From Paraburkholderia humisilvae (GTDB lineage: Bacteria > Pseudomonadota > Gammaproteobacteria > Burkholderiales > Burkholderiaceae): DNA of 64,000 nt. The stretch covers positions 53,185-117,184 of the forward strand of contig NZ_CADIKH010000022.1 of assembly GCF_902859855.1 (NCBI RefSeq), read 5' to 3'. Below are positions 7,748 through 18,018 of this stretch, piece after piece. Below the pieces are notes generated by a model. It ran no database searches. It had not been told where the DNA came from and was given only the letters and a program-made list of their open reading frames with translations. How positions within the stretch are numbered: position 1 is the first letter of the stretch; each line of letters begins with the position of its first letter. A program made the translations under genes and the position numbers.

Positions 7748-8689
7748 TCAAGCGTCGAGCATATAGCCAAACGCCAGTTTGAACCGCTCATTGATCTCCG
7801 CCCGCGACGGCGCATAATTCTGCGGCCCCTGGTGCTCGATCTTCAGCGCACCCATCAGGCTCGCAAGGCGCCCCGCGGTTGCCCAGCCAAGTTGTTTTTC
7901 GATGCCGTACAGGAGACCGCCGCGAAATGCGTCGCCGCAACCCGTCGGGTCGAGCACGCGTTGTGCTTTCACCGCCGGAATGTCTTCGATGCCGCCTGCG
8001 TGATAGATCTGCGAACCGTGCTCGCCGCGCGTAACAATCAGCGCATCAACGCGGCTCGCGATTTCCTCGATCGACCAGCCGGTCTTGTTACTTACCAGTT
8101 TAGCTTCGTAATCGTTGACCGCAACGTAAGTGGCAAGTTCAATCATGCGCCGCAGCGACGCGCCGTCGAACAGCGGCAGTCCCTGGCCCGGATCGAACAC
8201 GAACGGCACGCGTGCCGCCGCGAATTGTTCGGAATGCTGGATCATCCCGTCGAAGCCGTCCGGCGCGACGATTCCTAGCGTGATGTCTTTTGCTTCGTCC
8301 GCGCGGTTCAGATGCGATTGCATCATCGCGCCCGGGTGGAACGCGGTGATCTGGTTGTTTTCGAGATCGGTCGTGATCATCGCCTGCGCGGAGTAGGTGT
8401 CGGGCAACACCCGAACGTGCGTCTTCGCGAGACCGAGGTGATCGAGGCGGTCGATATACAGCTGCGCATCGACTGCGCCGAGCGTCGCCATGATGCGCGC
8501 ATCGCCGCCAAGCAGATGAAGCGCATACGCGATGTTGCCCGCGCAGCCGCCGAATTCACGGCGCATCGTCGGCACGAGGAAGCTGACGTTGAGGATATGG
8601 ACCTGTTCCGGCAGGATGTGCTCCCGAAACCGGCCTTCGAAGGTCATGATGTTGTCGTAGGCGAGCGAACCGCAAATCAGCGTAGCCAA
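7748..8689 (-). CDS. PfkB-family carbohydrate/nucleoside kinase
   Basis: A 313-residue ribokinase-fold kinase. The N-terminal LICGSLAYDNIM and GGCAGNIAYALHLLGG match the substrate-binding glycine motif, and DPTGCGDAFRGGLLYG is the PfkB signature 2 with the catalytic Asp. The nearest described relatives are adenosine kinase-like proteins; the substrate (adenosine, ribose or another sugar) cannot be read from sequence. The most probable start is TTG at 8689 (complement), which begins the conserved ATLICGS segment. The first in-frame ATG lies 15 codons later and would delete the first beta strand. tpx lies 147 bases upstream on the same strand, separated by a terminator-like structure. Confidence 0.85.
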   Translation of the reverse strand: MATLICGSLAYDNIMTFEGRFREHILPEQVHILNVSFLVPTMRREFGGCAGNIAYALHLLGGDARIMATLGAVDAQLYIDRLDHLGLAKTHVRVLPDTYSAQAMITTDLENNQITAFHPGAMMQSHLNRADEAKDITLGIVAPDGFDGMIQHSEQFAAARVPFVFDPGQGLPLFDGASLRRMIELATYVAVNDYEAKLVSNKTGWSIEEIASRVDALIVTRGEHGSQIYHAGGIEDIPAVKAQRVLDPTGCGDAFRGGLLYGIEKQLGWATAGRLASLMGALKIEHQGPQNYAPSRAEINERFKLAFGYMLDA

Positions 8690-8727
8690 GGCGAGGGTCC
8701 TGTAAAAGTCGAAACAGCAAAAAATGT

Positions 8728-8791
8728 AAAAAACGCCGCGCTGATACGACAACGCCGCGCATTCGCGGCCTGATTGGCCCGAAGCGCGGCG
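8728..8791 (-). terminator. Terminator-like structure after tpx
   Basis: On the minus strand, CGCCGCGCT (complement of 8783-8791) can pair with AGCGCGGCG (complement of 8734-8742), enclosing a small inner GGCC hairpin, and is followed by six T residues (8733-8728). The 40-base loop is long, so confidence is modest. Confidence 0.4.
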
Positions 8792-8836
8792 CGTGCGCGA
8801 CCAATGCGCAAGGTGCGCGCAGCTTACGTCAGTGTG

Positions 8837-9337
8837 TTATTTCAGTGCGGCGAGCGCGGCGTCATAGTTCGGCTCGGTCTTGATTTCGTTGACCAGCTCG
8901 GCGTGCAGGACCTTGTCGTTTTCATCGATCACGACCACCGCGCGCGCGGTCAGCCCGGTAAGCGGGCCGCTCGTGATATCGACGCCATAGGCGCGCGCAA
9001 ACTCATGGCCGCGGAACGTCGACGCGGTTACCACGTTCGCGATGCCTTCGGTCGTGCAAAAGCGCGTCGCGGCAAACGGCAGATCGCCCGACACGACGAC
9101 GACCGCGGTGTTCGCGAGCTTGCCGGCCGCTTCGTTGAACTTGCGGGTCGACGTTGCGCAGGTCGGCGTGTCGAGGCTCGGCACGATATTGAGCACTTTG
9201 CGCTTGCCGGCAAAATCGGCGAGCGTCAGCGACTTCAGATCCTTGCCGACCAGTGTGAACGCGGGCGCCTGCTGGCCGACGGACGGGAACGTGCCGGCGA
9301 CTTCGATCGGGTTGCCACCCAGGGTGACTTGACTCAT
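8837..9337 (-). CDS. tpx: Thiol peroxidase (2-Cys, Tpx type)
   Basis: A 166-residue peroxiredoxin reducing H2O2 and organic peroxides with thioredoxin. The peroxidatic Cys60 is in SLDTPTCATSTRKF and the resolving Cys94 in ATRFCTTEGI, the arrangement specific to Tpx. It probably acts as a soluble detoxification enzyme. The length is standard. It stands alone, 68 bases after the DUF3426 gene on the same strand. Confidence 0.96.
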   Translation of the reverse strand: MSQVTLGGNPIEVAGTFPSVGQQAPAFTLVGKDLKSLTLADFAGKRKVLNIVPSLDTPTCATSTRKFNEAAGKLANTAVVVVSGDLPFAATRFCTTEGIANVVTASTFRGHEFARAYGVDITSGPLTGLTARAVVVIDENDKVLHAELVNEIKTEPNYDAALAALK

Positions 9338-9405
9338 GTTTGTGCTCCGAAAATTCGTCAGGGATTAGCGAACGGTGAAACGAGCGGCGACTCTCGCCGC
9401 CCGCA

Positions 9406-10797
9406 TCACGGATAGAAAATCTGTACGCGGAAATTCGTTGCGGTCGCACCGCCGGTATCGAGCCGCACGAACATGGTTTCGGTCGTGCGCGGCGGCAGGC
9501 CCGCGGCAATCGGCGTGCCCGGCTTCACGTAGTCCTGCGGCCATAGCACGCGGCGTACCGCGATGTTGTTGTGTTCGTCGAGCAGCGTCAACTCGACGGC
9601 CGGGTACGCGAGCGGCACGTTGAACCGGTTGTGCAGCGGCATGCGCAACTCGAGCTTGTGCGGGCCATCGACCTGGCGCAGATCGGACGGCTCGACCTGC
9701 AAGCCTTCGATGTCGCGCGGCGGCGAGAACGTGCAGCCAAGCTGCTCGCACACCTGAGCGAACATCAACCGCGTGCTGGGTGCGTAGACCATCACCGTTT
9801 CGCGCTGCCACCACGCGAGCTGCGCGAGCAGCACGACAAACAGCGCGAGCGCGACCACGATGCCGGCGATGCGCCAGCCGACGCGCCGCGGTTCGGCAGC
9901 ACGCTTTTCGCGGACGACGGCGAACGCATTGTCGTCATCGTGCAGCGCCGACGCGAACGGTGCCGCGGCGGCCGGCGCCGCGGCGGCTGCCGGACCGGGA
10001 CCCGGTCCGAAATGCGGCTCACCATCGGCAATGCCCGGCGGGACACGCGTGCGGTCATCGGGCTCGAGCGCGGGTTCGGGGCGTGCCTGTGCATGGCGCC
10101 ATGCATGCGGCGGTGGCGTGACCGTGTCGGGCTGCGCGGCTTGCTCAGGGGGCGCTGCCGCAGGTTCCGGCGCGGTCCTGAAGGTCGGCTCGACGGGCCG
10201 CGCGGTCGCGTTCTCGAGATGTAGATCCTGCCCGTCGGTGAACTCGAGCTTGAGCTTGGGCTGTGCGGACTGCGGAATCGTGACCGGGTTATACGGAATG
10301 GTCGCGGCGTTATGGCGGATACGGCGATCGACGGAAGCGTCCGGCGCGGGCGCCCAAGGGTTCCAGCTTTCCGCGCGGAAATCCGGTGAGCCGGGATCAA
10401 CTGCGCCGGGCGCAGCGGCATCGGGCGACGCCGACGGCACGGCCGTCGCGGGACCGGAACCGGAAGTCGGTGAATCCACCGCCGGTTGCGCCGATGGTGC
10501 GGGCGCAGCATGTTCACCCGTACCCAATGGGAAAGCTGACGCAGGTGCAGCTTCCGCAGTACCCGATCCCGCAGCCTGATCACGAGGCTCCTGCGCGATC
10601 AACCGCGCGACTTCGTCGGCGGTGACCGGCTTTGCGGCGGAGAAATCGATGCCTTCAGCCAGATCGAACAGGCTGCTCGACGCATCGAATACTTCGCGGC
10701 AGTGTCCGCAGCGCACGAGCCCGCGGCGCAGCGCCAGCTGCGCGGGTTGAAGGCGGAAGACGGTTTCGCAGAAGGGACAGCGCGTCGCAAGGACCAT
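9406..10797 (-). CDS. DUF3426 zinc-ribbon membrane protein
   Basis: A 463-residue protein with an N-terminal MJ0042-type zinc ribbon (CPFC at residues 7-10 and CGHC about 22 residues later), a long Pro/Ala-rich disordered middle, one transmembrane helix (IAGIVVALALFVVLLAQLAW) and a C-terminal DUF3426 beta domain ending at FRVQIFYP. This architecture is common beside prmA in Burkholderiales, but its function is unknown; a cytosolic zinc finger tethered to a periplasmic domain is suggested by layout. ATG 10797 places the zinc ribbon at the N-terminus; longer in-frame starts add unrelated sequence. It follows prmA after 49 bases. Confidence 0.85.
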   Translation of the reverse strand: MVLATRCPFCETVFRLQPAQLALRRGLVRCGHCREVFDASSSLFDLAEGIDFSAAKPVTADEVARLIAQEPRDQAAGSGTAEAAPASAFPLGTGEHAAPAPSAQPAVDSPTSGSGPATAVPSASPDAAAPGAVDPGSPDFRAESWNPWAPAPDASVDRRIRHNAATIPYNPVTIPQSAQPKLKLEFTDGQDLHLENATARPVEPTFRTAPEPAAAPPEQAAQPDTVTPPPHAWRHAQARPEPALEPDDRTRVPPGIADGEPHFGPGPGPAAAAAPAAAAPFASALHDDDNAFAVVREKRAAEPRRVGWRIAGIVVALALFVVLLAQLAWWQRETVMVYAPSTRLMFAQVCEQLGCTFSPPRDIEGLQVEPSDLRQVDGPHKLELRMPLHNRFNVPLAYPAVELTLLDEHNNIAVRRVLWPQDYVKPGTPIAAGLPPRTTETMFVRLDTGGATATNFRVQIFYP

Positions 10798-10846
10798 ATG
10801 AACCGGGGAGCCGCGCGGGGCCGTTGAGTGGAAAATATGCCCTATT

Positions 10847-11749
10847 CTAATGGGTTTCGCGGCGGGTCCCGGCGAGGCACACCCAGCCGTCATGTTCCCG
10901 CCATACCGAAATGTCGATCCACGGCGTGTAGGCGCTTGCCACGTCGAGCGCCTGCCGCGTGAGAATGCCTGACAGCGCAAGGCGTCCGCCGGGTTTCACC
11001 TTCGTCGCGAGCATCGACGCCATCAGCTTCAGCGGGTTCGACAGTATGTTCGCGACAACGATGTCGAACTCGCCGGCCGGGCAATCGGCCGGCAATCCGT
11101 AAGTGACCTCGGCACGATTGCGCTCGCTGTTGTATCGCGCGGACTCGACAGCCTGGGTATCGATATCGATGCCGACCACCGGGTTCGCACCGCATTTCTT
11201 CGCGAGAATCGCCAGAATGCCGGAGCCGCAGCCGTAATCAAGCAGCGACTGCCCGGGGGCGATCGCTTCTTCGAGCCATTCCATGCACAGACGTGTGGTC
11301 GGATGGCTACCGGTGCCGAACGCAAGCCCTGGGTCAAGCTCGAGCACGAGCGCGTCGGGGTCCGGCGCGTCATGCCATGACGGCACGACCCAGATGCGTT
11401 TGCCGATCGGAATCGGGTCGAATTGCGATTGCGTGAGACGCACCCAATCCTGCTCCTCGACATCGCGCACCGTGAACGGCGGCGTGGGCGTGAGGCCAAG
11501 TTCGTTCGCCGCGGCCGCGAGCAGCACCGCCGGCTCGTGCTCCCGCGCAAGCAGCGCGACGACGCGCGAGCGTTGCCATGCGGTGCGCTCCGGCGTGAGT
11601 CCCGGTTCGCCGAAGAGCGGCTGCTCATCGGGCGTGTCGGCGTCCGCGTCTTCCACGGATACCGACAGCGCGCCCAATTCGAGCAGCGCGTCGGACAACC
11701 CTTCCGCGTGCTCGCGCGCCAGTTCGACGACCACTTCCCGATAGCTCAT
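10847..11749 (-). CDS. prmA: Ribosomal protein L11 methyltransferase
   Basis: A 300-residue SAM-dependent enzyme that trimethylates L11. The N-terminal substrate-recruiting domain (about residues 1-55) is followed by the Rossmann domain with LDYGCGSGILAI (SAM-binding motif I) and the catalytic-pocket motif NILSNPL. FGTGSHPTTRLC is a family hallmark. The start lies 3 bases after the accC stop, so it is translated with accC. Confidence 0.96.
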   Translation of the reverse strand: MSYREVVVELAREHAEGLSDALLELGALSVSVEDADADTPDEQPLFGEPGLTPERTAWQRSRVVALLAREHEPAVLLAAAANELGLTPTPPFTVRDVEEQDWVRLTQSQFDPIPIGKRIWVVPSWHDAPDPDALVLELDPGLAFGTGSHPTTRLCMEWLEEAIAPGQSLLDYGCGSGILAILAKKCGANPVVGIDIDTQAVESARYNSERNRAEVTYGLPADCPAGEFDIVVANILSNPLKLMASMLATKVKPGGRLALSGILTRQALDVASAYTPWIDISVWREHDGWVCLAGTRRETH

Positions 11750-11752
11750 CGC

Positions 11753-13120
<1,368 letters not shown>

Positions 13121-13250
13121 AGCGGATATTCGACTCATCAATGGGCGCCGCGGCGTGATCGCCTGCGGCTGCCGCTGAGGATCGGTCGCGCACCCATTTC
13201 ACGTTTCAGCAGAAGGGCGGGCGCGCGAGCAGGGTGCGGATCGCGCCGCG

Positions 13251-13727
13251 TCAGCCGATCACGAAGAGCGGCTGGCCATATTCGACGGCCTGGCCGTTTT
13301 CGACGAGGATTTCCTTGACTACGCCGGTCTGGTCGGATTCGATTTCGTTCAACAGCTTCATCGCTTCGATGATGCAGATCGTCTGGCCTTCCTTGACCGA
13401 GTCGCCGACCTGCACGAACGGATCGGCGCCTGGCGACGGCGCGCGGTAGAACGTGCCGACCATCGGTGAAGTGACCACATGCCCTTGCGGCTGAGCGGGC
13501 GCCGGCACGGCCGGTGCGGCGGCCGCGCCTTCCATCGCGGGGCCGGCCGGATGCATCGGCGCGGCGGTGCCGATCTGCGGCGCGTATTGCGGAGCGGGCG
13601 ACTGCACGTAAACCGGCGGCGCGTTCTTCACGATGCGCACCTTGCCTTCGCCCTCCGTGACTTCCAGCTCCGAAATGCCAGATTCGGAGACGAGGTCGAT
13701 CAGAGTCTTCAGTTTACGTAGATCCAT
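13251..13727 (-). CDS. accB: Biotin carboxyl carrier protein of acetyl-CoA carboxylase
   Basis: A 158-residue carrier. The N-terminal helix-strand region (MDLRKLKTLIDLV) and a Pro/Ala-rich linker (about 40-82) lead to the biotinyl domain with Lys124 in EAMKLLNEIE, the biotinylation site. ATG 13727 is preferred over the ATG two codons upstream because the GGGG Shine-Dalgarno is then about 8 bases away. It lies in the likely aroQ-accB-accC-prmA transcription unit. Confidence 0.97.
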   Translation of the reverse strand: MDLRKLKTLIDLVSESGISELEVTEGEGKVRIVKNAPPVYVQSPAPQYAPQIGTAAPMHPAGPAMEGAAAAPAVPAPAQPQGHVVTSPMVGTFYRAPSPGADPFVQVGDSVKEGQTICIIEAMKLLNEIESDQTGVVKEILVENGQAVEYGQPLFVIG

Positions 13728-13798
13728 GGGCATACCCCTTTCAATGCGTGGGTGCGCCGGAGGCTTGCGCGAGCCGGCGCTCAATTCGTGTTCTGGGT

Positions 13799-14266
13799 TC
13801 AGCCGCGCGACGATTCGCTGGCCGCCTGCGCGGACAGCCGGTCGAGCGCGAACTCGAGTGCGTACAGGTATCCCTTCCAGCCAAGACCGCAGATAACGCC
13901 CTCGGCGAGGTCGGAGAAATACGAGTGGTGCCGGAACGATTCGCGGCGATGCACGTTCGACAGATGAATCTCGACGAACGGGATGCCGACGCCCGCTAGC
14001 GCGTCCCGAATCGCCACGCTGGTATGCGTATACGCAGCGGGGTTGATCAGGATGAAATCGGTTTTTTCGTTCCGCGCGGAATGGATGCGATCGATGAGCG
14101 CGCCTTCATGATTGCTCTGGAACGACGCGAGTTCGACGCCGGCGTCCGCTGCGCGGTCCGCCAGCGCCTGATCGATCTGCGGCAGCGTCACGCGGCCATA
14201 AACCTCCGGTTCCCGGGTGCCGAGAAGATTGAGGTTGGGGCCGTGCAGAACCAACAGTCGCGTCAT
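13799..14266 (-). CDS. aroQ: Type II 3-dehydroquinate dehydratase
   Basis: A 155-residue shikimate-pathway enzyme that converts 3-dehydroquinate to 3-dehydroshikimate as a dodecamer. HGPNLNLLGTREPEVYG contains the catalytic Tyr on the flexible lid, and EIHLSNVHRRESFRHHS the catalytic His and substrate loop. It is the first gene before accB (71 bases apart). aroE of the same pathway is at 20178. Confidence 0.97.
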   Translation of the reverse strand: MTRLLVLHGPNLNLLGTREPEVYGRVTLPQIDQALADRAADAGVELASFQSNHEGALIDRIHSARNEKTDFILINPAAYTHTSVAIRDALAGVGIPFVEIHLSNVHRRESFRHHSYFSDLAEGVICGLGWKGYLYALEFALDRLSAQAASESSRG

Positions 14267-14460
14267 GGTCGCTTCTATTTCCGTGGAATTCGCGGCACTT
14301 TAGCGCTGTTTAGAGAAATTTGTCTAGTTTCTCGAACGCCCGGACAGGACCCGGCGACGCAGCCGCCTACCGGGCAAAGCGCAACTTCTCTCAAACTCAG
14401 TCGATTGGTGCATAAATCGCACGGTTCCGACCTCAATTAAACGTCGACAAATTGTCGAGG
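14267..14460 (-). other. aroQ upstream region with palindrome
   Basis: This 194-base gap probably contains the aroQ-accBC promoter, but I could not assign -35/-10 boxes confidently. TCGACAA (14444-14450), A, TTGTCGA (14452-14458) is a perfect inverted repeat just after the TlpA-like gene stop. On the minus strand it is followed by TTTAATT, so it could be a weak terminator for that gene. Confidence 0.4.
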
Positions 14461-15024
14461 TCAGAGCGCATCGAGCGTAGCTTTCAGCTCATTTGGCTGA
14501 ATCTGGCCCAATTTTGTCGACCGAACGACGCCTTTTGCGTCAATCACGACGGTGAACGGCAACGCGCCCGCATTGTTGCCAAACGCGCGTGCAAGGTCGG
14601 CGCCGCCGAAGCCGATCACGTAAATCGGGTAGTCGACCCGCACCTTTTGCAGAAAGGCTTTGATGTTTTTGTCGGAGTCCACGCCAAGGCCGACGAACTC
14701 GATGCCTTTTTTCGCGTATTCGCGGTGAAGCTGGCTTAACGACGGCATTTCCTCGACGCACGGCCCGCACCACGATGCCCAGAAATTGATGACGACCGGG
14801 CGGCCCTTCAGCAGGCTCAGCGACTGCGGCTTGCCATCCACGTTCGTGACCGATGCCGACCACAACTGGTCGACCGCGCTTGCCGGGGCCAGTGTCGATG
14901 CGGGCGCCGCCGCGTGCGCGACTTTGGTCAGCGAATCGCCGAGCATCCAGTGACTGGCTGCCACGCCGCCCGCGACCGCGACCACCGCGACCGCCACCCC
15001 CGTCAGAATCCGCTTCATGTTCAT
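14461..15024 (-). CDS. TlpA/ResA-like periplasmic thioredoxin
   Basis: A 187-residue membrane-anchored or secreted thiol-disulfide protein. Residues 5-25 form an uncleaved anchor or signal sequence. The thioredoxin domain has the active site WCGPC with Cys86 and Cys89, and the cis-Pro loop ALPFTVVID. TlpA-like proteins reduce periplasmic disulfides, often in cytochrome c or oxidase maturation. ATG 15024 or ATG 15018 (two codons later) are both possible. It starts 11 bases after the unknown gene 15036-15689 on the same strand, suggesting co-transcription. Confidence 0.9.
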   Translation of the reverse strand: MNMKRILTGVAVAVVAVAGGVAASHWMLGDSLTKVAHAAAPASTLAPASAVDQLWSASVTNVDGKPQSLSLLKGRPVVINFWASWCGPCVEEMPSLSQLHREYAKKGIEFVGLGVDSDKNIKAFLQKVRVDYPIYVIGFGGADLARAFGNNAGALPFTVVIDAKGVVRSTKLGQIQPNELKATLDAL

Positions 15025-15035
15025 CTAAGGTCTGC

Positions 15036-15689
15036 TCAATTGGTAGAAGGTGCGGCGTTGCTTTCGTCGAGCAACGCCTGAACCGCCTGGAGACTCGCGC
15101 GCGCAAGCCGGCCGCGCGCATCGGCGCGCACCGCACCGCGCAGGTCGTCGGTGCCATACAGCGCGACGTGAATGCCGACCGATTCCGCGCCACGTCCTTC
15201 CGACGGCGGCCGCCACAGGAAGCTCAGCGTCTCCACGTAGCCGCGCCCGGCAAAATGTCGGGTTTCTGAAACGTCGTACGGCAGGTTCTGATTCAGCAGG
15301 TAAATGGCGACTTCTTTCGGGTTGTCGCAAAACGCCTGCAGGTGAATATCCGAGTGCTCGCCCGCCGTGCCGCCCAGCACCGCGCCGGTCAGATACGGAT
15401 TGAACGGTGCGAGGCGCTGCATCCAGTCGAGCGCAATCTCGCGCAGCCGGCGCAACACCGCCGGCTGCGTGTCGCCCTGGAACAGCGACTGGTATTCGCG
15501 GATTTCTTCTTCGATCTGGTCGTTATCCGGCAGCCAATCGCCGGAAACGCGCGTCTCCCCGACGACCTGCCGCGCGGCTTTGCGCTTGGCCGTCGAGTAG
15601 TCGAGACCGTCTTCCGCGATCATTCGCGCAGCCGCGATCGCGATTTCTTCGCGCACGCGCGTCGGGTCGAAATGTAGTTTGCGGACCAT
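15036..15689 (-). CDS. Conserved protein of unknown function beside mpl
   Basis: A 217-residue soluble protein, without signal peptide or membrane segment. The N-terminal third is helical and charged (VREEIAIAAARMIAEDGLDYSTAKRKAARQV); the remainder has a mixed alpha/beta pattern with PYLTGAVLGGTAGEHSDIHLQAF, where a Gly-rich strand-turn followed by HSDIHL resembles a nucleotidyltransferase GS...DxD core. That resemblance is inference and catalytic residues are not assured. It is divergent from mpl and tightly followed by the TlpA-like gene. I recognise it only as a recurring betaproteobacterial neighbour of mpl. Confidence 0.75.
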   Translation of the reverse strand: MVRKLHFDPTRVREEIAIAAARMIAEDGLDYSTAKRKAARQVVGETRVSGDWLPDNDQIEEEIREYQSLFQGDTQPAVLRRLREIALDWMQRLAPFNPYLTGAVLGGTAGEHSDIHLQAFCDNPKEVAIYLLNQNLPYDVSETRHFAGRGYVETLSFLWRPPSEGRGAESVGIHVALYGTDDLRGAVRADARGRLARASLQAVQALLDESNAAPSTN

Positions 15690-15793
15690 CAGGTAATCAT
15701 ACTAGAGATTGTGAGGCGGCCTTTTGCGCGCGGCCACCCCCTTGCACCAGGTCTTTTCGGGCCTTGCAGCCCCGGCCGGCGCGGGTCGTCGGG

Positions 15794-15799
15794 TACAAT
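15794..15799 (+). promoter_or_regulatory. Possible -10 element of mpl
   Basis: TACAAT lies 25 bases before the mpl ATG. No convincing -35 is seen at 16-18 bases upstream, so this is a partial promoter call. Confidence 0.3.
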
Positions 15800-15823
15800 A
15801 GCCGCCTTTGCAAGGACCGCTCT

Positions 15824-17245
15824 ATGCACATCCACATCCTCGGTATCTGCGGCACGTTCATGGGCGGTCTGGCGGTGCTCGCGCGCAGCGCGGGCCACCA
15901 GGTGACCGGCTGCGACGCCGGTGTCTATCCGCCGATGAGCACGCAGCTCGAAGCGCAAGGCATCGGGCTTATCGAGGGTTACGGCGCGGAGCAGGTCGAT
16001 CTGAAGCCTGATCTGTTCGTGATCGGCAATGTCGTATCGCGTGGCAATCCGCTGATGGAGGCGATTCTCGACCGCGGTTTGCCGTATGTGTCGGGCCCGC
16101 AGTGGCTCGGCGAGCATGTGCTGAACGGCAAATGGGTGCTGGCGGTCGCCGGCACGCACGGCAAGACCACCACGAGCTCGATGCTGACGTGGCTGCTCGA
16201 AGACGCGGGCATGAATCCGGGCTTCCTGATCGGCGGCGTGCCGCTGAACTTCGGGGTGTCGGCGCGGCTTACCGATTCGAGCTTCTTTGTAATCGAAGCC
16301 GACGAGTACGACACCGCGTTCTTCGACAAACGCTCGAAGTTCGTCCACTACCGGCCGCGCACCGCGATCCTGAACAACCTCGAGTTCGATCACGCCGACA
16401 TCTTTGCCGATCTCGCTGCAATCGAAACGCAATTCCATCACCTCGTGCGCACCATTCCGCGCATCGGCCGGATCGTCGCGAACGGACGCGAAGCCGCGCT
16501 CGAGCGCGTGCTTACGCGCGGCTGCTGGAGCGAGGTCGAGCGTTTCGGTGTCGAAGGCGGCTGGCAGGCGCTCGTTGCCGAACAAGGCGTGCCGGTCGAT
16601 AAGCGCTTTGCGGTCTATCAGCACGCCGAGCGCGTCGGCGTGGTCGACTGGCAGGTGCAGGGCGAGCACAACCGGATGAATGCGCTGGCCGCGATCGCCG
16701 CCGCGCGCCATGTCGGCGTGCCGCCCGCGCAGGCGGCGCGGTCGCTCGCGACATTCCGCAATGTGAAGCGGCGCATGGAAGTGCGCGGCAGCGTCGACGG
16801 TGTCACGGTCTACGACGACTTCGCGCATCATCCGACGGCGATCGACACCACCCTTGCCGGCCTGCGTACGCGTGTCGGTCGCGCTCAAGGCGGAAAGCAC
16901 ACGCGCATTCTCGCGGTGCTCGAGCCACGCTCTAACACGATGAAACTCGGTGTGATGAAGGCGCAATTGCCCGGCAGTCTGGCCGATGCGGATCTCGTCT
17001 TCGGCTACGGCGCGCCGGCCGGTCGCGACGCGCTCGGCTGGAATCTTGCAGAGGCGCTCGCGCCGCTGGGCGGCAAGGCGCGCGCATTCGACGACATCGA
17101 CGCGCTCGTGAAGGCCGTCGTCGAGGTCGCGCAGCCGGGCGACCACGTGCTTGTGATGAGCAACGGCGGCTTCGGCGGCGTGCATCAAAAGCTGCTCGAC
17201 GCGCTGTCCATGCGTCCGGCGGCGCTCGCGCGGGGCGTCGCGTGA
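15824..17245 (+). CDS. mpl: UDP-N-acetylmuramate:L-Ala-gamma-D-Glu-meso-DAP ligase
   Basis: A 473-residue Mur ligase that reattaches recycled tripeptide to UDP-MurNAc in peptidoglycan recycling, functionally linked to AmpD at the left edge. MHIHILGICGTFMGG starts the nucleotide-binding N-domain, AGTHGKTTTS (109-118) is the P-loop, and YDDFAHHPTAI the conserved His motif of the Mur family. Length and motifs favour Mpl over MurC. It overlaps the next gene by 4 bases (GTGA). Confidence 0.95.
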   Translation: MHIHILGICGTFMGGLAVLARSAGHQVTGCDAGVYPPMSTQLEAQGIGLIEGYGAEQVDLKPDLFVIGNVVSRGNPLMEAILDRGLPYVSGPQWLGEHVLNGKWVLAVAGTHGKTTTSSMLTWLLEDAGMNPGFLIGGVPLNFGVSARLTDSSFFVIEADEYDTAFFDKRSKFVHYRPRTAILNNLEFDHADIFADLAAIETQFHHLVRTIPRIGRIVANGREAALERVLTRGCWSEVERFGVEGGWQALVAEQGVPVDKRFAVYQHAERVGVVDWQVQGEHNRMNALAAIAAARHVGVPPAQAARSLATFRNVKRRMEVRGSVDGVTVYDDFAHHPTAIDTTLAGLRTRVGRAQGGKHTRILAVLEPRSNTMKLGVMKAQLPGSLADADLVFGYGAPAGRDALGWNLAEALAPLGGKARAFDDIDALVKAVVEVAQPGDHVLVMSNGGFGGVHQKLLDALSMRPAALARGVA

Positions 17246-17880
17246 TTCTTTATCTGCACGGATTCCGCTCGTCGCCTCAATCGTTCAAGGCGCGCCTGCT
17301 CGCTGAACGGCTCGCCGCGCTTGGCCGCAGCGATGAATGGTGCTGCCCGCAACTGCCAGTGTCGCCACTCGAAACCGTGGCGCTTGCCGAGTCGCTGGTC
17401 GCGGCCGCGCAGCCCGCGCGCGTGGCGCTGATCGGCAGCTCGCTCGGCGGCTTCTTCGCGACGCATCTGGCGGAAAAGCACGGCTGGCCGGCCGTGCTGC
17501 TAAATCCGGCGGTCGTGCCGCAGCGCGATCTGTCCGCGTATCTGGGCGAGCAGCCGCGCGTGCACGGTGGCGGCAGTATCGTCGTCGAATCGCATCATCT
17601 CGACGAGATGCGTGCGCTCGCCGTCACATCGATCACGCGGCCCGAACGCTATTATCTGTTTGCGGCGACCGGCGACGAAGTGCTCGATTACCGCGAAATG
17701 CTCGCGCACTATCCGGCTGCCCGAACGAAGCTGATCGAAGGGAGCGACCATACGATCAGCGAGTTCCCGGACTATGTCGACGACGTGCTCGCCTTTTGCG
17801 ACAGCGCCGCGGCCGTCTCCGTCGCGCCGGACCCGACAGCCGTGCCCCGCGAAGGCGCCGCGACGCAACAGACGGAATAA
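17242..17880 (+). CDS. YqiA-like alpha/beta-hydrolase esterase
   Basis: A 212-residue UPF0227/YqiA-family serine esterase. YLHGF (4-8) is the oxyanion strand, GSSLGG carries nucleophile Ser67, an Asp lies in ATGDEVLDYRE, and the His in EGSDHTISEF completes the triad. E. coli YqiA hydrolyses short acyl esters; the physiological substrate is unknown. The GTG start overlaps the mpl stop, so translational coupling is likely. The last ~30 residues are a low-complexity tail beyond the usual fold. Confidence 0.88.
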   Translation: MILYLHGFRSSPQSFKARLLAERLAALGRSDEWCCPQLPVSPLETVALAESLVAAAQPARVALIGSSLGGFFATHLAEKHGWPAVLLNPAVVPQRDLSAYLGEQPRVHGGGSIVVESHHLDEMRALAVTSITRPERYYLFAATGDEVLDYREMLAHYPAARTKLIEGSDHTISEFPDYVDDVLAFCDSAAAVSVAPDPTAVPREGAATQQTE

Positions 17881-18018
17881 ACCGCGGCTGTCCCCACGAA
17901 TCTGAAACTGCCGCACGCGGTGCCGTGCCGTGATAGGACACGGCGCACACGCATCCCGGTTGCCATGCATACGGGAGCGGACCGCGGCGGTCGACGCAAG
18001 CCAGAATGAGAGTATTGA

